Origin: Thermodesulfobacteriota bacterium
GTDB lineage: Bacteria > Desulfobacterota > Desulfocorpusculales > Desulfocorpusculum
Length of the DNA: 5,646 nucleotides
Direction of reading: 5' to 3'
Assembly: GCA_028275295.1 (NCBI GenBank)
Contig: JAPWUY010000149.1
Coordinates: forward strand, 1 to 5,646
Notes under the pieces: generated by a model
Seen by the model: only the letters and a program-made list of their open reading frames with translations
Database searches by the model: none
What the model was told of the DNA's origin: nothing
Shown: piece by piece, positions 1 through 5,646 of the stretch
Layout: each line of letters opens with the position of its first letter
Numbering within the stretch: position 1 is the stretch's first letter
Made by a program: the position numbers and the translations under genes

Positions 1-285
1 CACCACCATCATCATCACGGCAGAAAGGGGATCTATGAGGAACCCGATGGGCACGTTTAGGCCACCCGAGAGCATCCAGGTGTATACATTGACGCTCACA
101 GAGCGCTTGTCAGGAGGAAGTTCCAAGAGCTCCAAAAATATCAGGAAAGACACGAGGAAGGATACCCCCACAGCCCCAGAAGCTATGGGTCCCGTGAGAC
201 TTATCCTCGTGAACCTTCCCAGAAGCCCATGGATGAAGAATCCCAAAAGAGGACAGAAGGGGACCAACCACACATATTCCATCAT
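1..285 (-). CDS. nuoL: NADH-quinone oxidoreductase subunit L, N-terminal part (runs off the left edge)
   Basis: Antiporter-like membrane subunit of complex I, at the far end of the proton-pumping arm. Only the first 95 residues are in the window, and the frame is open to base 1. The protein begins MMEYVWLVPFCPLLGF, followed by a hydrophobic helix (about 3-22), a short basic link (GRFTR), a second helix (about 32-55), a periplasmic-type stretch LPPDKRSVSVNVYTW and then GFLIDPLSAVMMMVV. The xxYTW and F-x-DPLSA elements are typical of the NuoL N terminus. The start is set by a perfect AGGAGG nine bases upstream of the first of two adjacent ATG codons; the second ATG (282) is the alternative. It lies 82 nt downstream of nuoK, the usual neighbour. 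The lysines and glutamate of the proton channel lie outside the window. Identification is firm despite truncation. Confidence 0.95.
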   Translation of the reverse strand, partial: MMEYVWLVPFCPLLGFFIHGLLGRFTRISLTGPIASGAVGVSFLVSFLIFLELLELPPDKRSVSVNVYTWMLSGGLNVPIGFLIDPLSAVMMMVV

Positions 286-294
286 GGACAAAAT

Positions 295-300
295 CCTCCT
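295..300 (-). promoter_or_regulatory. Ribosome binding site of nuoL
   Basis: The minus strand reads AGGAGG, a full Shine-Dalgarno match, nine bases before the ATG at 285. It decides the nuoL start, whose reading frame is cut by the window edge. Confidence 0.85.
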
Positions 301-367
301 CGCCGCTCGCTATGCCCAATCCCGAACATCAGGAAATCCTCTTCACCATGGAAGAGAACCATCGCAA

Positions 368-670
368 CTACCCCTTGAGAAGGTTTATCTCGTCGATTCG
401 CACCGTTTGCCTGCTCCTGAAGACCACGACTATTATCGCCAGTCCTACTGCCACCTCAGCAGCCGCAACAGTCATCACGAAAAAGACAAAGACCTGTCCG
501 TCGAGGGCCTGGAGATAACGGGAGAAAGCTATGAATGCCAGGTTCACGGCATTGAGCATGAGCTCTATGCACATGAATATCACTATGGCATTCCTCCTCA
601 CGAAGACCCCTATCACCCCCAAGGTGAAAAGCGCGGCTGACAGAACCAGGTAATGGGACAATCCAACCAT
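368..670 (-). CDS. nuoK: NADH-quinone oxidoreductase subunit K
   Basis: Small membrane subunit of complex I (MrpC-like) that forms part of the proton path between the quinone site and the antiporter-like subunits. It is 100 residues, the family's normal length (E. coli NuoK is 100). Three helices are visible at about 5-24, 28-50 and 60-84. The two membrane carboxylates known to matter for pumping are at the same numbers as in E. coli: Glu36 in [13 protein letters not shown] and Glu72 in [13 protein letters not shown]. The N terminus [18 protein letters not shown] is family-typical. The ATG at 670 has a strong GGAGGTGA six to seven bases upstream. It follows nuoJ by 27 nt and precedes nuoL by 82 nt. 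Nothing in it looks degraded. Confidence 0.98.
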   Translation of the reverse strand: MVGLSHYLVLSAALFTLGVIGVFVRRNAIVIFMCIELMLNAVNLAFIAFSRYLQALDGQVFVFFVMTVAAAEVAVGLAIIVVVFRSRQTVRIDEINLLKG

Positions 671-673
671 TGC

Positions 674-681
674 TCACCTCC
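674..681 (-). promoter_or_regulatory. Ribosome binding site of nuoK
   Basis: The minus strand reads GGAGGTGA, an eight-base complement of the 16S rRNA tail, with GGAGG six bases before the nuoK ATG at 670. It is the strongest translation signal in the window. Confidence 0.85.
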
Positions 682-697
682 CCAAATGGGACCCCTT

Positions 698-1210
698 TCA
701 CATCCTCTTCATGGCGAAAAATACCGCCCCCACTATGGCAGCCAGGAGCAAGACCGATGCAACCTCGAAGGGGAGAAGATAGTCCGTGAAAAGGAGCCTG
801 GCGATCCAAACCGTGTTGCCCAGCTCCTGGACCTTTTCAGGAGGAAAGGTCCCTTTGACCACAGGGAGCGCCTGCATGAGCCAGACAGGTGCAAGAAGCA
901 AGAAAACCACCACAGCTGCAAATCCCCCAAGCCACCTCCTGAACTTGTTTCCCCTTCCCTCTATGGCCTCCTCCTCCTCGAGATTGAGGAGCATTATGAC
1001 AAAGAGGAAGAGAACCATTATTGCCCCAGCGTAGACCAGGACCTGTATCATGGCCACGAACTCGGCCCCCAAAATCAGATAGAGCCCGGCCAAGCAGAAG
1101 AAGGTGAAGATCAGGGCCACTGCGTTGTGAACGGGCTTTCTCAAAAAGATCACGAAGAAAGAGGATATGAGCGCCAGTCCTCCGAACAGGTAGAAGAAAA
1201 GGGCCTCCAT
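698..1210 (-). CDS. nuoJ: NADH-quinone oxidoreductase subunit J
   Basis: Membrane subunit of complex I next to NuoK and NuoH, involved in coupling quinone reduction to proton movement. From the ATG at 1210 it has 170 residues, within the family range. Helices are visible at about 2-22, 28-47, 52-75, 93-112 and 136-156. The conserved third helix reads VLVYAGAIMVLFLFVIMLL, with the family tyrosine at 60, and is preceded by LGAEF. An acidic patch NLEEEEAIE follows it. The frame extends upstream to a GTG at 1222 (adding four residues), but the family usually begins M-E-A just before the first helix. A GAGGGG lies directly against that GTG, too close to serve it, and sits at a long but usable distance from the ATG. 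The exact start is therefore moderately sure, the identity very sure. It lies 52 nt after nuoI. Confidence 0.95.
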   Translation of the reverse strand: MEALFFYLFGGLALISSFFVIFLRKPVHNAVALIFTFFCLAGLYLILGAEFVAMIQVLVYAGAIMVLFLFVIMLLNLEEEEAIEGRGNKFRRWLGGFAAVVVFLLLAPVWLMQALPVVKGTFPPEKVQELGNTVWIARLLFTDYLLPFEVASVLLLAAIVGAVFFAMKRM

Positions 1211-1262
1211 CTCCCGCAACACCCCCTCGCTTTTACTCGAACCTCCAAGACCACCTTTATCC

Positions 1263-1670
1263 TCATCCCCTTGGGGGACGCATCATCTCCTCGAGACCCA
1301 GGATCAAGGACTCCCTAGTGGGGCCGTCCAGCTCGTAATGGGTGGTCATTCCTATGGCATTCACTGGACATGCCTCGACGCAGAATCCACAGAAGATACA
1401 CCTTCCCAGGTCTATCTCGTACCTCCGGGGGTACTGATCCCCTTTCTCGTCCTGGATTCCCACTATCTTTATGCAACGGGAGGGACAGACAGTTGCGCAA
1501 AGCATGCACACCACACATTTGGGGCGGCCATCCTCCCTCTGGTACATGATATGTCTTGCCCTGTAACGGGGATAAGGCTCCCACCTCTCCTCAGGGTATT
1601 GAATCGTCACAGCAGGTGCGAACAGGTGCTTGAGGGTCACTCCAAGTCCTTTTATGAGCGGCTTTATCAT
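1263..1670 (-). CDS. nuoI: NADH-quinone oxidoreductase subunit I (two [4Fe-4S] ferredoxin-type subunit)
   Basis: Peripheral-arm subunit of complex I. It carries clusters N6a and N6b, which pass electrons from NuoG to the terminal cluster in NuoB. It has 135 residues, at the short end of the family. An N-terminal amphipathic part (MIKPLIKGLGVTLKHLF) that lies on the membrane is followed by the family motif VTIQYPEER. The first cluster motif is C52-x2-C55-x2-C58-x3-C62-P and the second C91-x2-C94-x2-C97-x3-C101-P; all eight ligands are present. The tail MTTHYEL ends in the usual acidic and Met-rich segment. The ATG at 1670 has AGAGGA seven bases upstream and matches the usual family start. It lies 33 nt after nuoH. 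Confidence 0.98.
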   Translation of the reverse strand: MIKPLIKGLGVTLKHLFAPAVTIQYPEERWEPYPRYRARHIMYQREDGRPKCVVCMLCATVCPSRCIKIVGIQDEKGDQYPRRYEIDLGRCIFCGFCVEACPVNAIGMTTHYELDGPTRESLILGLEEMMRPPRG

Positions 1671-1703
1671 GGTCCGGTCCTCTTGATCAGTGTGTCCTTC
1701 TCC

Positions 1704-2738
1704 TCAGGCCTTCCCCCCGAGATAAAGGCTGTATATTACAGCCGTTGCCACCACATTGACCAGAGATGCTGGAAGGAGCACCTTCCAGCCAAAGTGCATG
1801 AGCTTATCGTACCTCAGCCTGGGATACGTTCCCCTGATCCAGATGAAGAAGAAGAGCATGAAGAACACCTTCGCCGAAAACCACACGAAGGGTGGGAGAA
1901 TCGGCCCCTGCCATCCACCGAGGAAGAGGGTGGTGACCAAGGAGCTGAGAAGGAGAAGGTGTCCGTACTCGGCCAGGTAGAACATCCCGAATTTCATGGA
2001 ACTGTATTCGGTCTGGTACCCAGCCACGAGCTCGTTCTCGCACTCGACGAAGTCGAAGGGCGTCCTGCACACCTCTGCAGACCCCGCAATGAGGAATATG
2101 AGGAAAGCGAGAGGCTGTCTGAAGCAATTCCACTTCCATATCCAGTCTTGATCCTCCACTATCTTGACCAGACTCAAGCTTCCAGTGAGGAGCAGCACCC
2201 CAACGACGCTCATTCCCAGGGCCAGCTCGTAGCTTATCATCTGGGCAGAGGCCCTCGTTGCACCTAGCAGAGAATACTTGTTGTTGGAGGCCCATCCTCC
2301 CAGGACAACTCCGTAAACCGAAAGGGACGAGATGGCGAAGATGAAGAGAATTCCCGTGTCTATGTCCGCAAGGATTCCTTTGCCCAGATCGAATTGATCC
2401 AATGGGATACCGAGGAAGCTCTCCCCCACTATGCCCTTTCCAAAGGGGACAACCGCGAAAGGCAGGAGGGCACAGACCATCACCACCGCAGGGGCGAGAA
2501 GGTAGAGCACCTTGTCAGCCCCTGCAACGGTTATCTCCTCCTTGAAAAGGAGCTTGATTCCGTCAGCTAGCGGCTGGAGCAGACCCCAAGGACCCACCCT
2601 GTTGGGTCCGAGCCTCACCTGAAGAAATGCAAGGACCTTCCTTTCCATGAGGGTTATGTAAGCTATGGCGGTCATGATCACGCCTAGGGCCAGAAGGACC
2701 TTGATTATCACAAGCACAATGGCTCCCAGTGTCACCAT
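1704..2738 (-). CDS. nuoH: NADH-quinone oxidoreductase subunit H
   Basis: Membrane subunit of complex I that builds most of the quinone-binding chamber, where NuoB, NuoD and NuoI dock. It has 344 residues with about eight hydrophobic helices. Conserved elements are the first-loop motif MERKVLAFLQVRLGPNRVGP (residues 31-50) followed by LADGIKLLFKEE; the SLLGATRASAQMISYELALG segment (about 156-175); the acidic quinone loop from PFDF (227) through ECENEL to TEYSSMKFGMF (about 251); and the C-terminal IRGTYPRLRYDKLMHFGWK (301-319). The quinone loop reads PFDFVECENEL, where many homologues have PFDxPEAExEL; the glutamates are kept. The ATG at 2738 has GAGGGG six bases upstream. It is 60 nt downstream of nuoG and 33 nt upstream of nuoI. 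Confidence 0.98.
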   Translation of the reverse strand: MVTLGAIVLVIIKVLLALGVIMTAIAYITLMERKVLAFLQVRLGPNRVGPWGLLQPLADGIKLLFKEEITVAGADKVLYLLAPAVVMVCALLPFAVVPFGKGIVGESFLGIPLDQFDLGKGILADIDTGILFIFAISSLSVYGVVLGGWASNNKYSLLGATRASAQMISYELALGMSVVGVLLLTGSLSLVKIVEDQDWIWKWNCFRQPLAFLIFLIAGSAEVCRTPFDFVECENELVAGYQTEYSSMKFGMFYLAEYGHLLLLSSLVTTLFLGGWQGPILPPFVWFSAKVFFMLFFFIWIRGTYPRLRYDKLMHFGWKVLLPASLVNVVATAVIYSLYLGGKA

Positions 2739-2744
2739 CTCTTT

Positions 2745-2750
2745 CCCCTC
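2745..2750 (-). promoter_or_regulatory. Ribosome binding site of nuoH
   Basis: The minus strand reads GAGGGG six bases before the nuoH ATG at 2738. This supports independent initiation of nuoH after the 60-nt gap from nuoG. Confidence 0.7.
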
Positions 2751-2768
2751 TTCAGCTTTTGTCCCCTC

Positions 2769-2789
2769 TCCGCTCCACTTTTCAGCGGA
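2769..2789 (-). other. Possible short stem-loop in the nuoG-nuoH gap
   Basis: The transcript would read TCCGCT, nine unpaired bases, then AGCGGA, a perfect six-base-pair stem that begins nine bases after the nuoG stop codon. A ten-base palindrome GGAAGCTTCC overlaps its upstream edge. No run of T follows on the minus strand, so it does not look like an intrinsic terminator. It could tune mRNA stability or be chance. Confidence 0.3.
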
Positions 2790-2798
2790 AGCTTCCCT

Positions 2799-5447
2799 CT
2801 AGACTCTCTCCAGTCTCACCCTCACTGGCTGCAATTCCCAATCCAAAATGGCATTGAGGGGCCTGTCCACGAAGTGATGGGCCACCTGCACCACCTTCCT
2901 AGGCCCCCTGTACCTCACCTTGACCACGGCCTCCACTTCTCCCCTGGGGGAGACCAACTTGACCCTCTCGCCCTCCCTCAGCCCGTGGTCCTTGGCATCA
3001 TCGATGTGGAGGAGGGCCGTGGGTTCAGGGCAAACCTCCATCAGGCTGGGACTCCAAGTACTGAAGGTCCCGGAGTGGAACCATCTGGCCTGAGGATGGA
3101 GCACAAAGGGATATATGGCAGGATCCCCTTTCTCTGACGGGCCTTTCCAGGCCCCGAGCTCGAGGCGAGCCTTTCCATGGGGAAACTCCTCCTCGTAGAG
3201 CACGGGAGTCCCCTCGAGATCCCCATTCCCTTTGAGGGGCCAAGGAACACCCTCCCCAGGAAGCCTCTCTAGACGGCACCCTCTGTAGATTTCCACTGCC
3301 CGAGCGATCTCCTCCCAGGCCTCAGCCGCAGTGGTGAACGGAAGCGGGGTGTTCATCCTCTTTGCCAACTCGGATATTATCCACAGGTCACCTTTGGCCT
3401 GTCCTGGGGGTCTCACAACGGGCTCGAGCCTCTGGATCCTCCTGTCCACACTCGTGAAGCTCCCTTCCTTTTCCGCGAAGATGGCCGCCGGGAGGACCAC
3501 CTTTGCCATCTTGGCCGTCTCGCTCATGAAGGCGTCCTGGACCACGAGAAAATCCACCTTCCCCAAGGACTCGGCCACCCAAGCCCTTTCGGGATATGTC
3601 CCAATGGGGTTCTCCGCCACTACATAGAGGGACGCTATGGATCCGTTTCTGCAACCTTCCAATATCCCCCTTGCATCGAGTCCCTTCCCCTGAGGGATAG
3701 GGAGCTGCCACAGCTCCTGGAAAAACTTCCTTGCCTCGGGGTCATCCGCCTCCTTGAAGCCAGGCAGGAATTCGGGAATGAGGCCCATGTCCAGTGCCCC
3801 TTGACTGTTGGCCTTCTCTCCATAGAGATGAAGGCCACAGCCCTTCTTCCCCACTTTCCCCGCCAACACAGCGAGGCAAGCCGCTGCCCTCGAGACATCT
3901 GCCTGATCTCCCACCGATAGGGTCTCGAGGGACATGAGTATACAGGCCCTCTGGGCTTGAGCGTAAGCGCGGGCGGCCTCCTTTATATCCGCCAAGGCAC
4001 ATCCAGTCACATCGGCGACGGTCGCTGGATCGCAGCTCATGAGGGCCACCTGCAACTCCTCGAAGCCCTGGACCCTGGTCTCCACCATGGCCCTATCCCA
4101 GAGCCCCTCGTCCAGGATCACCCTCATCATTCCCCTGAGGAAAAACCCCTCTGTGCCAGGCCTCACGTAAATGGCCTTGGCTCCCATGAGATCGCAGAAG
4201 GAGGTGTGGACGTGGTCCACCACTATCACTTTGGCCTTTTTCCGGCCCGAGGCGAGCACCACCTGATTCTTGGCAATGGGATGAGTTTCCTTGAAATTTC
4301 CCCCCACTGCCAGGATCACGTCCGCTTCCCTTATGTCCCTTATGGGATTGGTTGCAGCCGGCCAGCCGAGCACGGGCATGAGGCCGGATACCAGTCCCCT
4401 ATAAGCCAATCCAGCAGCATGGTCGATGTGAGGTGTGGTGAGAGTTCCCCTGGCAAATCTCTGGAGAGCATAGGCCTCCTCGTTTGTGAGCCTGGCTGAA
4501 CCCAGGACCCCTATAGCCTCGCCTCCCTTGTGCCTCTTTATCTCGTCCCATTTTGATGCCACGATCTCCAGGGCCCTTTCCCACTCCACCTCCACGAAGC
4601 CATCGCCATCCCTCAAAAGCGGCCTGGTGAGTCTCTTTTCACTGTGGACTATGGGCCATCCGAAGCGGCCCTTCACACACAGATTCCCCTCATTGGTTCC
4701 GAGCTCGTACTGGGAGGAGGCCCTCACGATCCTCCCTTCCTTGGTCTCCATCACCACCACGCATCCCAGACCGCAGAAGCCGCACACGGTGGGAACCTTG
4801 CGGACCTCCCAGTTTCTCACCACAGGCCCCATGTGTTTGGCCACCATGGCACCAACCGGGCATGCTGAGACACACTGGCCGCAGAATTCGCAATCCAGGG
4901 GTCTACCGAAATCCGTGCTTATCTCTGTCCTTATTCCCCTGTTCACGAAAGAGATCTCATTGACACCCTGGACCTCATTGCAGATACGGACACAACAGCC
5001 ACATAGTATGCACCTTGTCATGTCCCTCTTGATGAAATGGCTCTTGAGGTCCACCGAGCCCTTGGGTTCCTCCCTGGCAAAGGGTATCTTGTCCACGCCG
5101 TACTCGAAGACCAGCTTCTGGAGCTCGCACGCTCCTGCTGCCTCGCACACAGGACAATCCAGGGGGTGATGCCTCAGGAGGAGCTGGAGCTGAAGCCTTC
5201 GCGCCTCTATGACCGCTGGGGTGTTGGTCAAGACCTCCATACCATTCCTGGCAGGGTTGAAACATGCGGGTATGAGGCCCCTTCTCCCCTTCAACTCCAC
5301 CACACACATTCGGCAGGCGCCAAAGGGTATCAGCCGCTTGTCGTGGCACAGAGTGGGAATCCTGACCCCAGCCTTCTCTGCAGCCTCCAGGATGGTGGCT
5401 CCCCTCTCCACACTCACCTCGATTCCGTCAATGGTCAATGTGATCAT
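2799..5447 (-). CDS. nuoG: NADH-quinone oxidoreductase subunit G, formate dehydrogenase-like (Fe-S / molybdopterin-family protein)
   Basis: Large Fe-S subunit of the complex I input arm, passing electrons from NuoF toward NuoI. It has 882 residues. Domains in order: a [2Fe-2S] domain with C34, C45, C48, C62 (N1b); the His-ligated cluster H94, C98, C101, C107 (N5); a two-[4Fe-4S] ferredoxin domain with C146/149/152/156 and C186/189/192/196; an N7-type motif C222, C225, C229, C257 followed by VKGRFGW; a molybdopterin oxidoreductase domain (about 270-700); and a C-terminal molybdopterin dinucleotide-binding domain (about 778-870). The layout matches NAD-dependent formate dehydrogenase alpha chains, but the segment equivalent to their DHCARLCH reads DHAAGLAY, so the catalytic Cys/Sec and His are absent. 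Its place between nuoF and nuoH supports the NuoG assignment. The start is family-typical (MITLTIDGIEV); the ribosome site is weak (AGGGAACGGGA). Confidence 0.95.
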   Translation of the reverse strand: MITLTIDGIEVSVERGATILEAAEKAGVRIPTLCHDKRLIPFGACRMCVVELKGRRGLIPACFNPARNGMEVLTNTPAVIEARRLQLQLLLRHHPLDCPVCEAAGACELQKLVFEYGVDKIPFAREEPKGSVDLKSHFIKRDMTRCILCGCCVRICNEVQGVNEISFVNRGIRTEISTDFGRPLDCEFCGQCVSACPVGAMVAKHMGPVVRNWEVRKVPTVCGFCGLGCVVVMETKEGRIVRASSQYELGTNEGNLCVKGRFGWPIVHSEKRLTRPLLRDGDGFVEVEWERALEIVASKWDEIKRHKGGEAIGVLGSARLTNEEAYALQRFARGTLTTPHIDHAAGLAYRGLVSGLMPVLGWPAATNPIRDIREADVILAVGGNFKETHPIAKNQVVLASGRKKAKVIVVDHVHTSFCDLMGAKAIYVRPGTEGFFLRGMMRVILDEGLWDRAMVETRVQGFEELQVALMSCDPATVADVTGCALADIKEAARAYAQAQRACILMSLETLSVGDQADVSRAAACLAVLAGKVGKKGCGLHLYGEKANSQGALDMGLIPEFLPGFKEADDPEARKFFQELWQLPIPQGKGLDARGILEGCRNGSIASLYVVAENPIGTYPERAWVAESLGKVDFLVVQDAFMSETAKMAKVVLPAAIFAEKEGSFTSVDRRIQRLEPVVRPPGQAKGDLWIISELAKRMNTPLPFTTAAEAWEEIARAVEIYRGCRLERLPGEGVPWPLKGNGDLEGTPVLYEEEFPHGKARLELGAWKGPSEKGDPAIYPFVLHPQARWFHSGTFSTWSPSLMEVCPEPTALLHIDDAKDHGLREGERVKLVSPRGEVEAVVKVRYRGPRKVVQVAHHFVDRPLNAILDWELQPVRVRLERV

Positions 5448-5493
5448 CGGTCCCGTTCCCTGACAGTGCTATTCTTGGGTGTTTTGGCTTCCA

Positions 5494-5646
5494 TCACTCT
5501 ATGGCATCGAATCTGCAATTGGCTATACAGGTCTTGCACCTGGTGCACTTTTCCTTGTTGATCCTGGCTACCTGCTTCTTCTCCCACTCTATTGCCTGAA
5601 CAGGGCAATTCCTGAAACAGATCCCGCACATCTTGCATTTCTCAGG
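5494..5646 (-). CDS. nuoF: NADH-quinone oxidoreductase subunit F, C-terminal ferredoxin-like end (runs off the right edge)
   Basis: The last 50 codons of a gene that enters from the right edge. The visible part is a two-[4Fe-4S] ferredoxin-like domain: C4-x2-C7-x2-C10-x3-C14-P, then C34-x2-C37-x2-C40-x3-C44 without the usual proline, ending RFDAIE (numbering from the window edge). This form, with CRFDAI or CKFDAI as the terminus, is typical of the C-terminal extension of NuoF-like subunits in many anaerobes and of HydB/HndC of NADH-linked hydrogenases. E. coli-type NuoF lacks it. NuoF would bind NADH and FMN, but those domains are outside the window. It lies 46 nt upstream of nuoG. A free-standing ferredoxin is the alternative; position and terminus favour NuoF. 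Confidence 0.8.
   Translation of the reverse strand, partial: PEKCKMCGICFRNCPVQAIEWEKKQVARINKEKCTRCKTCIANCRFDAIE

Noticed and set aside
1..18. Triplet repeat at the left edge (caccaccatcatcatcac)
   Set aside because: It is explained by the MMMVV codons of NuoL and is too short to call a repeat element.
456..809. 117-codon minus-strand frame spanning the nuoJ-nuoK junction
   Set aside because: It is out of frame with both genes, which have better starts and clear family motifs. It is an overlap shadow.
653..1318. 221-codon open frame on the plus strand
   Set aside because: It is antisense to nuoJ and the end of nuoI. The hydrophilic, charged translation is the expected mirror of membrane-protein codons.
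1338..2267. 309-codon open frame on the plus strand
   Set aside because: It lies antisense to nuoI and nuoH, whose protein motifs are unmistakable. Its product is low-complexity, rich in His, Pro and Glu, with no recognisable domain.
2769..2789. Intrinsic terminator after nuoG
   Set aside because: The stem is only six base pairs and no T-run follows on the transcribed strand; nuoH follows at once in the same operon.
4486..5169. 227-codon open frame on the plus strand
   Set aside because: It is antisense to the Fe-S domains of nuoG, with a Ser/Thr/Pro-rich translation and no motif. The opposite strand encodes intact conserved cluster ligands.
2799..5447. Annotation as an active formate dehydrogenase alpha subunit
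   Set aside because: The domain order fits, but the catalytic Cys/Sec and His positions are Ala348 and Tyr349, and the gene sits in nuoG position in a complete nuo order.
1..5646. CRISPR array, insertion sequence, tRNA or rRNA
   Set aside because: No spaced direct repeats, terminal inverted repeats, transposase motifs or RNA-gene signatures were seen; almost all of the window is covered by nuo coding sequence.

Overview
The window is a stretch of one minus-strand operon for respiratory complex I (proton-pumping NADH:quinone oxidoreductase, nuo). Read in the direction of transcription, from right to left, it holds the 3' end of nuoF, then complete nuoG, nuoH, nuoI, nuoJ and nuoK, and the first 95 codons of nuoL, which runs off the left edge. 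This is the usual bacterial gene order. The gaps are 27 to 82 nt, and no convincing promoter or terminator is visible, so the genes are probably co-transcribed. The plus strand carries no gene I can support; its long open frames lie antisense to nuo genes.

The products divide by function. The NuoF tail and NuoG belong to the peripheral electron-input arm, which carries electrons from the NADH site along Fe-S clusters. NuoI carries two [4Fe-4S] clusters that lead to the quinone site. NuoH forms the membrane heel where quinone binds. NuoJ and NuoK connect to the antiporter-like subunits, of which NuoL begins here. Key residues are intact in NuoI (eight cluster Cys), NuoK (Glu36, Glu72) and NuoH (ERK and GPNRVGP loop).

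The unusual part is the electron-input end. NuoG (882 aa) resembles an NAD-dependent formate dehydrogenase alpha chain. It has a complete eight-Cys two-cluster ferredoxin domain, an intact N7 Cys motif and a full molybdopterin-family domain, but the catalytic Cys/Sec and His positions of formate dehydrogenase read Ala and Tyr. NuoF ends in an extra two-[4Fe-4S] ferredoxin-like domain of the kind found in NADH-linked and bifurcating hydrogenases. This suggests a cluster-rich complex I related to the HydABC/FDH module. It is a known theme, not a clearly new system.

The organism is a bacterium of moderately GC-rich composition with many AGG/AGA arginine and ATA isoleucine codons, a bias common in thermophiles. 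A Desulfobacterota-like or other anaerobic, possibly thermophilic lineage is plausible, but the window alone does not settle the taxonomy.
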